Assembly (NCBI RefSeq): GCF_001424145.1
Contig: NZ_LMQM01000013.1
Location: 210,976 to 274,975, forward strand
Length of the DNA: 64,000 bases
Reading direction: 5' to 3'
Source of the DNA: Chryseobacterium sp. Leaf404
Lineage (GTDB): Bacteria; Bacteroidota; Bacteroidia; Flavobacteriales; Weeksellaceae
The notes under the pieces were generated by a model. The model was given only the letters and a program-made list of their open reading frames with translations. It ran no database searches and was not told the DNA's origin. The position numbers were made by a program, and so were the translations under genes. Of this stretch, positions 45,742 through 54,017 are shown piece by piece. Positions within the stretch are counted from its first letter, which is position 1. The number at the start of each line of letters is the position of its first letter.

Positions 45742-46350
45742 ATGAAAAAATCATTTAATATACTTATGATTTGTGCGGCACAATTGGCTTTTGCACAGAT
45801 TGCCATTGGGAAATCCAGCATTACAGCGTTGCCTTCGCCGGCTGCTCCCAATACTCCCAATCCCTCTATATCATTAGAGTTTGGCGAGTATGCAGGTCCA
45901 CAGTTGGGTAAAGGTATTATCCTTCCTTACGTCAACTCAGCATCAGCTGTTGTAAACTCTGTAGAAGGCACTTTCTTTTATGATGTGAGTGATAAAATTG
46001 TAAAACTGAAAAACGGCACCAATTCTTATTTTGCTTTATCCAAAAATGAAACTGCTCCTGTAGGTACCAACCCCGCGTTTGATACCACCGGCGTGGTGTC
46101 GACAGCTTTACAGGATGCACCCAATGTAAACGAACTTCCGAATGCGAAAGTAAATATCGGATCTTCAAATTCAGGAACTCCTCCGGGAATTCTGGTTTTG
46201 GAGAATGCCAATCAGGCGATGATTCTACCGAAAGTTACCAGCCCGCATCTTAACATTATCAACCCTGAACCCGGAATGATGGCCTACGATACCGTAACCA
46301 AACAGCTCGCTGTTTATAACGGGAAAGTATGGTCTTTCTGGAAACCTTAG
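45742..46350 (+). CDS. small secreted protein of the duplicated cassette (copy A)
   Basis: About 202 residues with a signal peptide (AAQLAFAQ). It has GKGIILPYVNSASAVVNSVEG, a beta-rich middle, and AMILPKVTSPHLNI before the end PGMMAYDTVTKQLAVYNGKVWSFWKP. The paralogue at 50858-51442 shares all these blocks. The GMMxYxxxxxxLxxYxGxxW end also resembles the last domain of the giant protein before it, so the two may fit together. The ORF begins at a TTG (45727), but ATG 45742 starts the signal peptide. Function unknown. Confidence 0.75.
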   Translation: MKKSFNILMICAAQLAFAQIAIGKSSITALPSPAAPNTPNPSISLEFGEYAGPQLGKGIILPYVNSASAVVNSVEGTFFYDVSDKIVKLKNGTNSYFALSKNETAPVGTNPAFDTTGVVSTALQDAPNVNELPNAKVNIGSSNSGTPPGILVLENANQAMILPKVTSPHLNIINPEPGMMAYDTVTKQLAVYNGKVWSFWKP

Positions 46351-46378
46351 GTTTATTTTTTTCACACCAAAGCGAGAG

Positions 46379-46408
46379 CTGCCGATTTTCTGTCGGCAGT
46401 TCTTTTTT
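46379..46408 (+). terminator. terminator of cassette A
   Basis: CTGCCGA (46379-46385) pairs with TCGGCAG (46393-46399), followed by TTCTTTTTTT. Confidence 0.85.
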
Positions 46409-46509
46409 TAGGGTAGAATTTCAGAAGAATGTTCAGCGAAAAAGCACTATCTTGACGCAGATTTTAAGTACCTGATTTCGTTATCAAAGACTACCTATAA
46501 TTTTAAAAA

Positions 46510-47082
46510 ATGAAAATGAAAATAATCTGTTATCTGTTTTTTGTACTTCTGTCTGCCGGCCTCTCAGGTCAAAATCCTGAACCCTGTAATCTTCAGAAAT
46601 CAGCTGCTTCTGAAGCATTGAAAGTGGATCAGAACGAAATGATCTGTATAGCTGAAAACTCAGATAAGCCGTACACTGTTTTCTACACCTTAGCTTCCTG
46701 GTGCGCTCCGTGCAGGCTGCATTTTCCCGACGCTGTGGAACTTGAAAAAACCGGAAAAGTAAATCTGTTTGTTGTGCTTGTAGAATCTGAGCATGATAAA
46801 AGACTTGGTAATGCTGTTAATTTTATAAAATCAAAATCTGAAAATGTAAAATTTGGCGTTTTGAAAGATGAAATTTACGGAACCAAAACGGGTAAACGAA
46901 ACAGAAAGCTCGCTACAGAAATTACTCCAAAGCATAATGAAACCATTGATGATTACGGAAAATTTATTCTGGTAGATAAAACCGGGAAAATTCTTTACGT
47001 CACCAACTGGAAAGACTATAACAAAGACTGGCAAAACTCAAAAAAAATGCTTGAAAACAAGATTATGCCACTCCTGAAGTAA
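46510..47082 (+). CDS. TlpA-like thioredoxin-fold protein, secreted
   Basis: A 190-residue periplasmic protein with a signal peptide (SAGLSGQ) and a thioredoxin active site in YTLASWCAPCRLHFPDAVEL. The later part (KFILVDKTGKILYVTNWKDY) is a typical TlpA-fold end. CNLQ and MICIA supply two extra Cys before the domain. It likely works on disulfides in exported proteins. It stands next to Cys-containing giant surface proteins, but a link is only suggested. Confidence 0.88.
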   Translation: MKMKIICYLFFVLLSAGLSGQNPEPCNLQKSAASEALKVDQNEMICIAENSDKPYTVFYTLASWCAPCRLHFPDAVELEKTGKVNLFVVLVESEHDKRLGNAVNFIKSKSENVKFGVLKDEIYGTKTGKRNRKLATEITPKHNETIDDYGKFILVDKTGKILYVTNWKDYNKDWQNSKKMLENKIMPLLK

Positions 47083-47185
47083 AATTATCTCACGCAGATT
47101 ACGTATTTATACTGAATGGAATTTCCATCAAACCTCATACATTTGTAGTGAAAAAAAAAAAAAAAAAATTACTTCGCTTAATTTT

Positions 47186-47214
47186 AAGTCCTGCCTCTGG
47201 TGGGACTTTTTTTT
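47186..47214 (+). terminator. terminator after the thioredoxin-like gene
   Basis: AAGTCC (47186-47191) pairs with GGACTT (47203-47208), followed by TTTTTTTT. An 18-base A homopolymer lies just upstream at 47151-47168. Confidence 0.75.
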
Positions 47215-47341
47215 GTATCAGAATTAATTATTTTAGTTCAATTAAAACTGTTAAAAGAATAAATACCATTCTGCGCAAAGTCGCCAGAATTTGCAGCGGG
47301 GTATTATAAGGAAATTAGTTTAAATTTAAAGTAAAAAAAAT

Positions 47342-47566
47342 ATGCAAGTATTAATGAAAAAAAACTGGGAATATATTTTATATAAGGAAAATCAAAAATA
47401 TCTATTAGAAGTTGTTTGCGGAGGTGCAGCAATGTTTGAATTAAAAATAGAATTAAATATTGAAGAAGTAAATGGATATTTGTCTCATGGAGAAAGCTAT
47501 ATAGATCAACTAGCAGAAATGATAAGAAATTCTCCAAGTCAATATTTAGATAGAAAAATAGAATAA
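47342..47566 (+). CDS. small immunity-like protein
   Basis: A 74-residue soluble protein (NWEYILYKENQKYLLEVVCGG then AAMFELKIELNIEEVNGY and YIDQLAEMIRNSPSQYLDRK). The pattern resembles small immunity proteins found next to polymorphic toxins in Bacteroidota, but I cannot name the family. The surrounding 47.6-48.6 kb is AT-rich with broken genes, so it may be a survivor of a lost toxin-immunity array. Confidence 0.5.
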   Translation: MQVLMKKNWEYILYKENQKYLLEVVCGGAAMFELKIELNIEEVNGYLSHGESYIDQLAEMIRNSPSQYLDRKIE

Positions 47567-47640
47567 GTGCTATGAAAATTTTGAACTATTTTATAAACAA
47601 TTATACGAAACTACTCACATATTCGACTAAGTAAATAAAA

Positions 47641-47748
47641 ACAGATAATCTTGGAAATCACATAAAAGAGGTTTTACCAATTAGTTTAGATGGAATACCG
47701 AAAAAGCGTCAACAAATAAACATTAATAAAATTTTAAACTTGAAATAA
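47641..47748 (+). pseudogene. gene remnant, 3' end only
   Basis: A 36-codon open stretch ending in TAA at 47748 reads TDNLGNHIKEVLPISLDGI and continues PKKRQQININK. No start lies in frame, as a stop precedes it by three codons. It looks like the C-terminal piece of a degraded gene, possibly a toxin tip, lying between two small genes. Confidence 0.35.
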
Positions 47749-47756
47749 TTATAATA

Positions 47757-48078
47757 TGATAACTAAAAAAGAAGCATTAGAAAATGTTAAGAAATATTAG
47801 TGAATGATATAGAGATTATGGAAAATTTAGAAAGTGTTAAATTAAAACTATTAAGCATTGGTTACAGTGTTTATTTGATAAAAATAGATAATGTTGAATA
47901 CTTGAGAGGGGGAATCGTTTCCAACGATATTCTGAAAAATATCGGAGCTGAAATATGGATAAAACAAGATAAAAATATCTTTATTTTCTTAGATATAGAA
48001 AATCAGAAAGGTAATGAAAAGCCTTTTGATAACAGCGAAAAGCTGATTAATTATATAAAGGAAAAATATCCTTTATAA
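47757..48078 (+). pseudogene. small protein gene split by a frameshift
   Basis: ATG at 47757 begins MITKKEALENVKKY and meets TAG at 47799. Adding one T near 47797 would join it to the frame that runs LVNDIEIMENLESVKLKLLS to KLINYIKEKYPL (stop 48078), about 107 residues in total. The second part could also start at its own GTG (47800) or ATG (47818), so it may still be made. No family was recognised. Confidence 0.45.
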
Positions 48079-48103
48079 CTTATAACAAAATCCCTTATTG
48101 CAG

Positions 48104-48119
48104 CACGAATCTATTCGTG
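48104..48119. terminator. short perfect hairpin after the split gene
   Basis: CACGAAT (48104-48110) pairs with ATTCGTG (48113-48119). A GC-poor T-run follows at some distance, so termination is likely but not strong. Confidence 0.45.
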
Positions 48120-48137
48120 TGGCTTTTCGTTTAAAAA

Positions 48138-48236
48138 CTATCTCAAAAGTTTTAGCTTTATAAAAAACGTAAAGATGAATCGAAATTACATAGTCATAGT
48201 GGATCATACTTCATATGTTTTGCTGTTTTGAGGTAG
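48138..48236. repeat. 99-bp unit with imperfect terminal inverted repeats
   Basis: CTATCTCAAAAG (48138-48149) is mirrored by the complement of 48225-48236 (CTACCTCAAAAC), with 10 of 12 bases the same. No ORF lies inside. It could be a miniature element or the remains of an insertion sequence in a decayed strip. Confidence 0.4.
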
Positions 48237-48342
48237 CTTAATGTTCTTTATTGAATATGAATAAAAAAACATTTAGAAAATCTTTTTTTTCAAAAGGATT
48301 ATGTATAAAAAAGTCAATAAATTTATCCACAAAAATAAAACA

Positions 48343-48376
48343 CGACACCTTTTGTCGCATTAAGCCAATATATTTG
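48343..48376 (+). promoter_or_regulatory. promoter with inverted repeat before the truncated regulator
   Basis: CGACA (48343-48347) and TGTCG (48353-48357) form a palindrome that overlaps a TTTTG box (48350-48354). A TATATTTG -7 element lies at 48369-48376. It precedes the truncated WYL-type regulator gene and may be its own autoregulatory site. Confidence 0.5.
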
Positions 48377-48426
48377 TGGTAGTAAATTTTAGTAATAAGA
48401 TTGCAGACCAAAAAACAAATATCAGA

Positions 48427-48567
48427 ATGAAAAAAGATTTTTACCTGGCAAGATATGCTTTAATAATAAAGAAATTAGAAACTGTATTTTCAACTGAAAG
48501 CTCCACTTTTGAAGATATTATCGCATATAATAAGGCTAATCAATACATTTTTTTTGATTTTTTTTGA
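48427..48567 (+). pseudogene. truncated WYL-type transcriptional regulator
   Basis: The ATG at 48427 starts MKKDFYLARYALIIKKLE, the typical first helix of Bacteroidota WYL-domain regulators (RYALIIKRLE). After about 35 residues the match ends, and the frame runs into a T-rich stretch and stops at 48567. The helix-turn-helix is incomplete and the WYL domain is absent. The promoter region still looks intact. It is most likely a deletion remnant. Confidence 0.55.
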
Positions 48568-48630
48568 TTTTTTTTTGAGAAATTAATTTTTTGTGATACT
48601 TTTAACTTATCAAACTATGGTATCAACAAT

Positions 48631-50583
48631 ATGAAAAAATCAATACTTACACTTACTTCCCTTCTCGGTATTTCCGGTATTTCTTATGCCCAGAATCTAG
48701 AATGTGGAACTCCCGATCTGAGCTATGAGCAATTTCTTTCACAGCGTGAACTGGCTGACAGGATTTTAGCAAAAAATGCAAACTTAAAAAATACTCAACT
48801 GATTACCTATGTTGCTGTACAGGCTCATTTGATAGGAACAGACGCCGGTACCGGATACGCGTCTGCCAATAATCTCAACAATGCACTGTCTGAACTTAAC
48901 AGGAAATTTGCAGCCTTCAACGTTCAGTTTTATTTTAAAGGAACAGACTTTCTGTACTACCCCAACTCACTTTACCACAGCGGAGATCAGCCCGATTCTG
49001 AAACTTTGATGTTCAGCCAGCAGAACAGCTCAAATAATTCTATGAATCTTTTTCTTGCAAACAGTGTGAAAAGAGGTGGTTCCGGAGTAGGTGGATGGTC
49101 TTACGTGGCGCCTTCCAGCCAGAGTTTCAACATAACGTGGGTGGTAAACGGACAGCTGGATGACGATAAAACCACTCCGCATGAGTTTGGACATTATTTT
49201 GGGCTGTCGCATACTTTTAATAATTCTACCAATGCTACGGTAAGCAACCGCGAGCTTGTAACCCGAAACTTCAGCGAACCCCTCCCCAGACTTTCGGCAA
49301 ATTGTGACACCAAAGGCGATTTTATCTGCGACACACCTTCAGACCCCCGGGGGCTTACCAATGCCACCACAAGCAACTGTGCTTATAACGGCACAGCTGT
49401 AGACGCAAACAGCGATATGTTTGCTCCGTTCATGAATAATCTTATGGACTACAATTTCTGTCCGCCCTACTCATTTACTGCCGGACAGTACAGCAGAATG
49501 CAGAATGTAGGCCTTCCCATCGTAAACAATTCAAGCAGTTTTACGCTGAATGCCCCAGAAACACCGCAGCCCGTTCCCACAAATATTACTTCTTCCACAT
49601 CAGACTATACCAATCAGTTTGCCTTAAACTGGACAGATAATTCTACCGTAGAAACAGGATATCTTATTGAAGCAAAAGCAGAAGGGAGCACGGTTTACAT
49701 TCCTGTAAAAGGGGTGATGAAAAATGCAGTGACGGCAAACAACTTTTCAAAACTTACAGCAGGAACGAAATATAATTTCAGAATAAAAGCTTCTAATACA
49801 AAGACCAATTTTTCTGCAGAATCTGCACTCATTCAGTTCCCGGCACTTTGCGGAAATAACAATGTTACCTCCTGTGCGCCAAACAATGCAACAGACGCAA
49901 ACTGGAATATCGAAAATGTAAAAGTAACCCAAAACAGCACTGTTCTGGTGCAGAATCTCAACACCAACTGTTCTGCAGGCTCCGTGGGAAATTACTACGC
50001 CACACATATTGCGAATCTTGCTGCCGGAAGTACGGCAACTGTAGAAGCAAAAGCCAAAGCGAGCAGTACAGGAAGTGCCTATACAGCCTACGTAAAAGTA
50101 TATGTAGACTGGAATAAAGACAGTATTTTTGACGAAATAACAGAAAAAGTAATCGAAAAAAGCGGTTTCAACGGAATGACAGAATCTTTTCTGATTCCAC
50201 CAGCCACCGCCACAGGATCTTACCGGATGAGAATAGCATTAAGCACCTCCACATCAGGTTTTGCCGGCGCTACGTCCTGCAGGGTTTCATTCGGGGAAAT
50301 TGAAGATTATCAGCTGGCGATTACCAACGGAAATCTGAGCATCAGAGAAAACGAAACAGAAAAAACCGGCATCTACCCAAATCCAGTAGACGAAATTCTT
50401 TTCATTAAATCTGCTGTGAAATATAAAAAATTCAATATTTACAGCGCTGAAGGACGTCTGGTACTGAAAGGCGATGTAGAATACAACAAGATTAATGTTT
50501 CAACTCTTGAGAAAGGTTATTACATCGTAGAGCTTTCAGACTCTTCATCAAATAATGTAAAACATAAAATTCTGAAGAAATAA
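48631..50583 (+). CDS. T9SS-secreted M43 (pappalysin-like) zinc metalloprotease
   Basis: A 650-residue secreted protease. A signal peptide (SGISYAQ) is followed by the catalytic domain with zinc site HEFGHYFGLSH (H184, H188, H194; the metzincin HExxHxxGxxH). The Met-turn region is NNLMDYNFCPPYSFTAGQ. An Fn3-like domain (about 325-400), a GEVED-type domain (VKVYVDWNKDSIFDE to FGEIEDYQL, about 440-570) and a C-terminal T9SS type A sorting domain (GIYPNPVDEILFI) complete it. It would be exported through T9SS to digest proteins outside the cell. It sits between the two converging surface cassettes. Confidence 0.94.
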   Translation: MKKSILTLTSLLGISGISYAQNLECGTPDLSYEQFLSQRELADRILAKNANLKNTQLITYVAVQAHLIGTDAGTGYASANNLNNALSELNRKFAAFNVQFYFKGTDFLYYPNSLYHSGDQPDSETLMFSQQNSSNNSMNLFLANSVKRGGSGVGGWSYVAPSSQSFNITWVVNGQLDDDKTTPHEFGHYFGLSHTFNNSTNATVSNRELVTRNFSEPLPRLSANCDTKGDFICDTPSDPRGLTNATTSNCAYNGTAVDANSDMFAPFMNNLMDYNFCPPYSFTAGQYSRMQNVGLPIVNNSSSFTLNAPETPQPVPTNITSSTSDYTNQFALNWTDNSTVETGYLIEAKAEGSTVYIPVKGVMKNAVTANNFSKLTAGTKYNFRIKASNTKTNFSAESALIQFPALCGNNNVTSCAPNNATDANWNIENVKVTQNSTVLVQNLNTNCSAGSVGNYYATHIANLAAGSTATVEAKAKASSTGSAYTAYVKVYVDWNKDSIFDEITEKVIEKSGFNGMTESFLIPPATATGSYRMRIALSTSTSGFAGATSCRVSFGEIEDYQLAITNGNLSIRENETEKTGIYPNPVDEILFIKSAVKYKKFNIYSAEGRLVLKGDVEYNKINVSTLEKGYYIVELSDSSSNNVKHKILKK

Positions 50584-50799
50584 TATTACAGTTTTAAGCT
50601 TGTTTAAATTTTTATCAAATCAATAATTATGTTTCAAAAAATCTTCGGCAAACTCATAGTGACGTTAAATTGAGCAGTTAGCATTAGATTTGTCTGTATC
50701 ATCCTGTTGAAGATTTAATTAATCAAACCAGTAAAATCAGTACAGTCAACTATTTTAATAATTTTTAAAACAGGCTCTTAAAACTGTTTATATTCAAAT

Positions 50800-50831
50800 A
50801 AAATTCCGCCCCTTTGCAGAGGCGGAATTTT
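50800..50831. terminator. bidirectional terminator between convergent genes
   Basis: AAAATTCCGCC (50800-50810) pairs with GGCGGAATTTT (50821-50831). It lies between the M43 protease and cassette B. The 270-bp gap shows no other gene. Confidence 0.85.
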
Positions 50832-50857
50832 GTATTGAGACATTAAAATTTCAGATT

Positions 50858-51442
50858 CTAAGGCTTGGTCCAGAATGCCCATTCTCTACCATTAAAAACA
50901 GCAAGCTGATTGGTAGAAGTAACGTAAACCATCATTCCCGCACTTGGGGAAGGAATATCGTTATGAGAATTGACCCTCGGCAAAATCATCGCTTTGGTAT
51001 CATCGCTTAAGACTACAATTCCCGGAGTGGTATTTGTTGCAGGATTGCTTGCCAGAGATCCTATAACTGCTTTTGCAGCAGCACTTTCCTGGTTTGCATC
51101 AGGCAAGCTTGCCGTTACCGGTCTGTAAGCTCCTGCTGAAAGGTCTTCCCAAACTGTAGCAGTGGTAGGTACAGTCACAGTTCTTCGGTATTTTACTTTC
51201 TGCTCCGTAGAATCAAAAATAAATGTACCTAAAGCAAGCGTTGTAGGATTGGCAGAAACTACATCGGCACCAGAGCTTACCCATGGCAGCACAATACCTT
51301 TATTTCCACCGGTTGCATTTCCAAACTCTACAGATACCGAAGTATTAGCGGGATTAGCGTTTGGAACCGTCTTCCCAATCGTGATCTGTGCAAAAGCTAA
51401 TCCTGAGATAAGACTTAATGATACTATGATATATTTTTTCAT
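50858..51442 (-). CDS. small secreted protein of the duplicated cassette (copy B)
   Basis: A 194-residue protein with a signal peptide (SGLAFAQ), paralogous to the protein at 45742-46350. The shared blocks are AQITIGK, NKGIVLPWVSSGADVVSANP, KAMILPRVNSHNDI, and the end AGMMVYVTSTNQLAVFNGRE then WAFWTKP. It is the third gene of the minus-strand copy, only 12 bp after the giant protein, so translation is probably coupled. Function unknown. Confidence 0.78.
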   Translation of the reverse strand: MKKYIIVSLSLISGLAFAQITIGKTVPNANPANTSVSVEFGNATGGNKGIVLPWVSSGADVVSANPTTLALGTFIFDSTEQKVKYRRTVTVPTTATVWEDLSAGAYRPVTASLPDANQESAAAKAVIGSLASNPATNTTPGIVVLSDDTKAMILPRVNSHNDIPSPSAGMMVYVTSTNQLAVFNGREWAFWTKP

Positions 51443-51454
51443 TTTTTTAAACTT

Positions 51455-53956
51455 TTATTGGTTAAAATTATCACAGGTCTGTCTTGTATAACAGAACCAA
51501 CCTGTACCATCGTAGATTTTTAAACAGTTGTCTGTTGTATTATATACCATCATCCCAACAACTGCATTTCCTGCCGTGGTAATGGCATTAATCTGCGTAG
51601 TTGTAAGTCTGTTTACAACAAATCCCAGTGTTTTTGCATCCATTACCGTGTAAGCACTTTTAATCTTCATTGGCCAGTTGCCATTACTTGCTCCTGCTCT
51701 GTTTAATGCAGTAATTCCGTGTGTAGTATCAATTCCTGCAGTAGCTGTGTTTGCAGGACGGAAGCATCTGGTACACTCTAAATCTGACGTACCTGAATTT
51801 TGTGAAGAACCAATTCCCTGCCCGATATCAGATGTTGTAGGAGTGGGAATATCAGTGTTATCTGCAATACCGGCAAGATTAGATGGGTTTGTAACTGTAT
51901 TTAAATTATTACCTGCATTATTTACCAGCTGAGGCACTCCGTTTGCTCCTGCAGAGGTGCTTATAATCTCTGAGGGCGTTCCCACAGTAACACCATTGTA
52001 GGTAACCTTAATTTGACCTGGGTTTATTGCAGAGTTTAAAGGATTGATATGATTGTATTTAACTAATTCTGAACCTTCAATTGCATCTGGACAGCCATCA
52101 TTATCTGAATCAACATCATAATAATTAGGAATTCCATCGTTATCATTATCGCAGAATAGAGGAGCTAATACAATATTATCAATACCCAAATCATTTCCAT
52201 TACCTCCATTTGGCTGAAGATTTACTATCTCTAAAGAGATTGCCGATGTTGTAGCAGTGAAATCCAAAATAAGCCTTCTCCATACATCATCATTTGCCAT
52301 ACCTATTGCTGATGAATTTGCTGTAGCCAAAACCGCATTGGTATTATCTCTGATGGTCAATTGTAAATTTGGGATATCGCCCAGATTGTCTGCAAGCCCT
52401 GCCATGTCTATTCTAAAACGGTAATTAGTTCCTACGAGAACATTAAGATTCGGAATTCTATAAATAGCCTGGTTTAATGCCGGTGTAGAATTGATATTAA
52501 TCATAAGATATCTACCATCTGTTGTACCACTTGTAAGAGTAGCGTAGCCTGCGTCTTTATCACCATTTAAATTAGTTCTGACATAGGTTTGAGATTGAGA
52601 AAGTGATCTTGTCACAGTATAAGTGCCATCCTGAGGGTCAGAAGCTTGAAAAGTGTGTAGCAAAACATTTGAGTCAGAGGACGTTGTTGTACCAGTACCA
52701 AAAGTATTGCTGTAAACAGGATTTCCTTCAACTTTTGTAACACATACATCTTCTACGGCATCTAAAATACCGTCGTTATCATCATCAAGATCAACATTAT
52801 TCGGAATACCGTCAACATCATTGTCATTGCATTCGTTCAAAGAAGCATTTTGCGAAGAACCAATTCCCTGCCCATTGCCAGCTGCTACAGGAATTCCGTT
52901 AGCTGCAACAGACCCAGAAATCTGATTGTTTAAATTAAGTTGCGGAGATGTGATGCTTGCAGAACCCTCAATGGCGTCTGGACATCCATCATTATCACTG
53001 TCTAGATCTAAATGATTAGGAATTCCATCCCCATCAAAATCGTACACATTAGGAATTCCATCATTATTTGAATCCAAATAGCTGGTAATACTTCCATCGC
53101 CTACATAAACCGCATTTGTCCCTAAATTATTTACAGTATCTAAATAGTTTGGCAATCCATCACCATCAGCATCTCCGTTTGGATTATTACCACCCGACTC
53201 AACTATATCAGTGATACCGTCATTATCATCATCCAAGTCAATATTACTGCTTACCCCATCACTGTCTTCATCCATCGTACATACATAATATCTAGGATTA
53301 GCAATTAGATAGTTGTTGTAATTCAAATCAAATTGTTTTACAAAACCACTATTTCCGTAAGCGGTAAATTCAATAACATTCTGTTTTACATATTCAAACA
53401 TAACCCTGCTTTCTATACCGTCACTCTCATTGGCAGTACCATTCACCCTGAGTATACCAGCAGTATTAACAGTTAATCGTGTTAGAGGACTGAACGATAC
53501 CGCCATATATTTAACTCCTGCAGCACAGCTGGTAGCCAAACCTTCATTATCAGGTCCGTCAATATCATTTACAACAAACCTCAAGTCTGCGGGGTTTATA
53601 GGCGTATTACCAGTTGATCCTTGAAGAAAAGTAAATCTAATAACAGAAGAATTGTTTGCTAAACCAGTGGTAGCAGAAGTAGAATTATATACAATATTGT
53701 CGCCAGAGAGTGCAAAATTACCATCAACACCAGAAAGCCTCTGTGCCCTAACACGAAATGAGCCCAAAGTGGGAGAAGTTGCATTGAAAAGAACATCACT
53801 AGTTCCTGATCCTGAAATCACGGTTCCAATAGCAACAGAATTAAACGACTGAGCATAGAATTCGCTAGAGATAAAAAAAACAATTATTGAAAAAATAAAT
53901 GTTTTATAATTGGCAAAACTTTTATGTGCCAAATTAAAAAAGTTAATAATATTCAT
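51455..53956 (-). CDS. large surface protein with thrombospondin-3 repeats (copy B)
   Basis: About 833 residues. It starts MNIINFFNLAHKSFANYKTF (ATG 53956; a TTG at 53980 is less likely) with a signal ending SSEFYAQ. At least five TSP3-type calcium-binding runs are visible (DEDSDGVSSNIDLDDDNDG, GDADGDGLPNYLD, DGDGIPNHLDLDSDNDG, DNDVDGIPNNVDLDDDNDG, DNDGIPNYYDVDSDNDG). A jelly-roll-like domain lies between them (about 430-590). It ends GITALNRAG...VVGMMVYNTTDNCLKIYDGTG...CYTRQTCDNFNQ, the same end domain as copy A. It is shorter than copy A and lacks its cadherin-like stretch. Probably a surface matrix protein or adhesin. Confidence 0.85.
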   Translation of the reverse strand: MNIINFFNLAHKSFANYKTFIFSIIVFFISSEFYAQSFNSVAIGTVISGSGTSDVLFNATSPTLGSFRVRAQRLSGVDGNFALSGDNIVYNSTSATTGLANNSSVIRFTFLQGSTGNTPINPADLRFVVNDIDGPDNEGLATSCAAGVKYMAVSFSPLTRLTVNTAGILRVNGTANESDGIESRVMFEYVKQNVIEFTAYGNSGFVKQFDLNYNNYLIANPRYYVCTMDEDSDGVSSNIDLDDDNDGITDIVESGGNNPNGDADGDGLPNYLDTVNNLGTNAVYVGDGSITSYLDSNNDGIPNVYDFDGDGIPNHLDLDSDNDGCPDAIEGSASITSPQLNLNNQISGSVAANGIPVAAGNGQGIGSSQNASLNECNDNDVDGIPNNVDLDDDNDGILDAVEDVCVTKVEGNPVYSNTFGTGTTTSSDSNVLLHTFQASDPQDGTYTVTRSLSQSQTYVRTNLNGDKDAGYATLTSGTTDGRYLMININSTPALNQAIYRIPNLNVLVGTNYRFRIDMAGLADNLGDIPNLQLTIRDNTNAVLATANSSAIGMANDDVWRRLILDFTATTSAISLEIVNLQPNGGNGNDLGIDNIVLAPLFCDNDNDGIPNYYDVDSDNDGCPDAIEGSELVKYNHINPLNSAINPGQIKVTYNGVTVGTPSEIISTSAGANGVPQLVNNAGNNLNTVTNPSNLAGIADNTDIPTPTTSDIGQGIGSSQNSGTSDLECTRCFRPANTATAGIDTTHGITALNRAGASNGNWPMKIKSAYTVMDAKTLGFVVNRLTTTQINAITTAGNAVVGMMVYNTTDNCLKIYDGTGWFCYTRQTCDNFNQ

Positions 53957-54017
53957 TACGTAAAGTATTTGTATTCTCAAGATAAAATGAGAATTGTGAT
54001 TAATTAAAATACAATGA

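Noticed and set aside
47800..48078. Frameshift at 47797 as certain pseudogene
   Set aside because: The second part has its own GTG and ATG, and one missing T could be a read error; kept only as a tentative call.
50632..50673. Short ORF MFQKIFGKLIVTLN, similar to FQKIFG near the end of the M50 protein
   Set aside because: Only 14 codons, no promoter or conserved context; the likeness is too short to mean anything.
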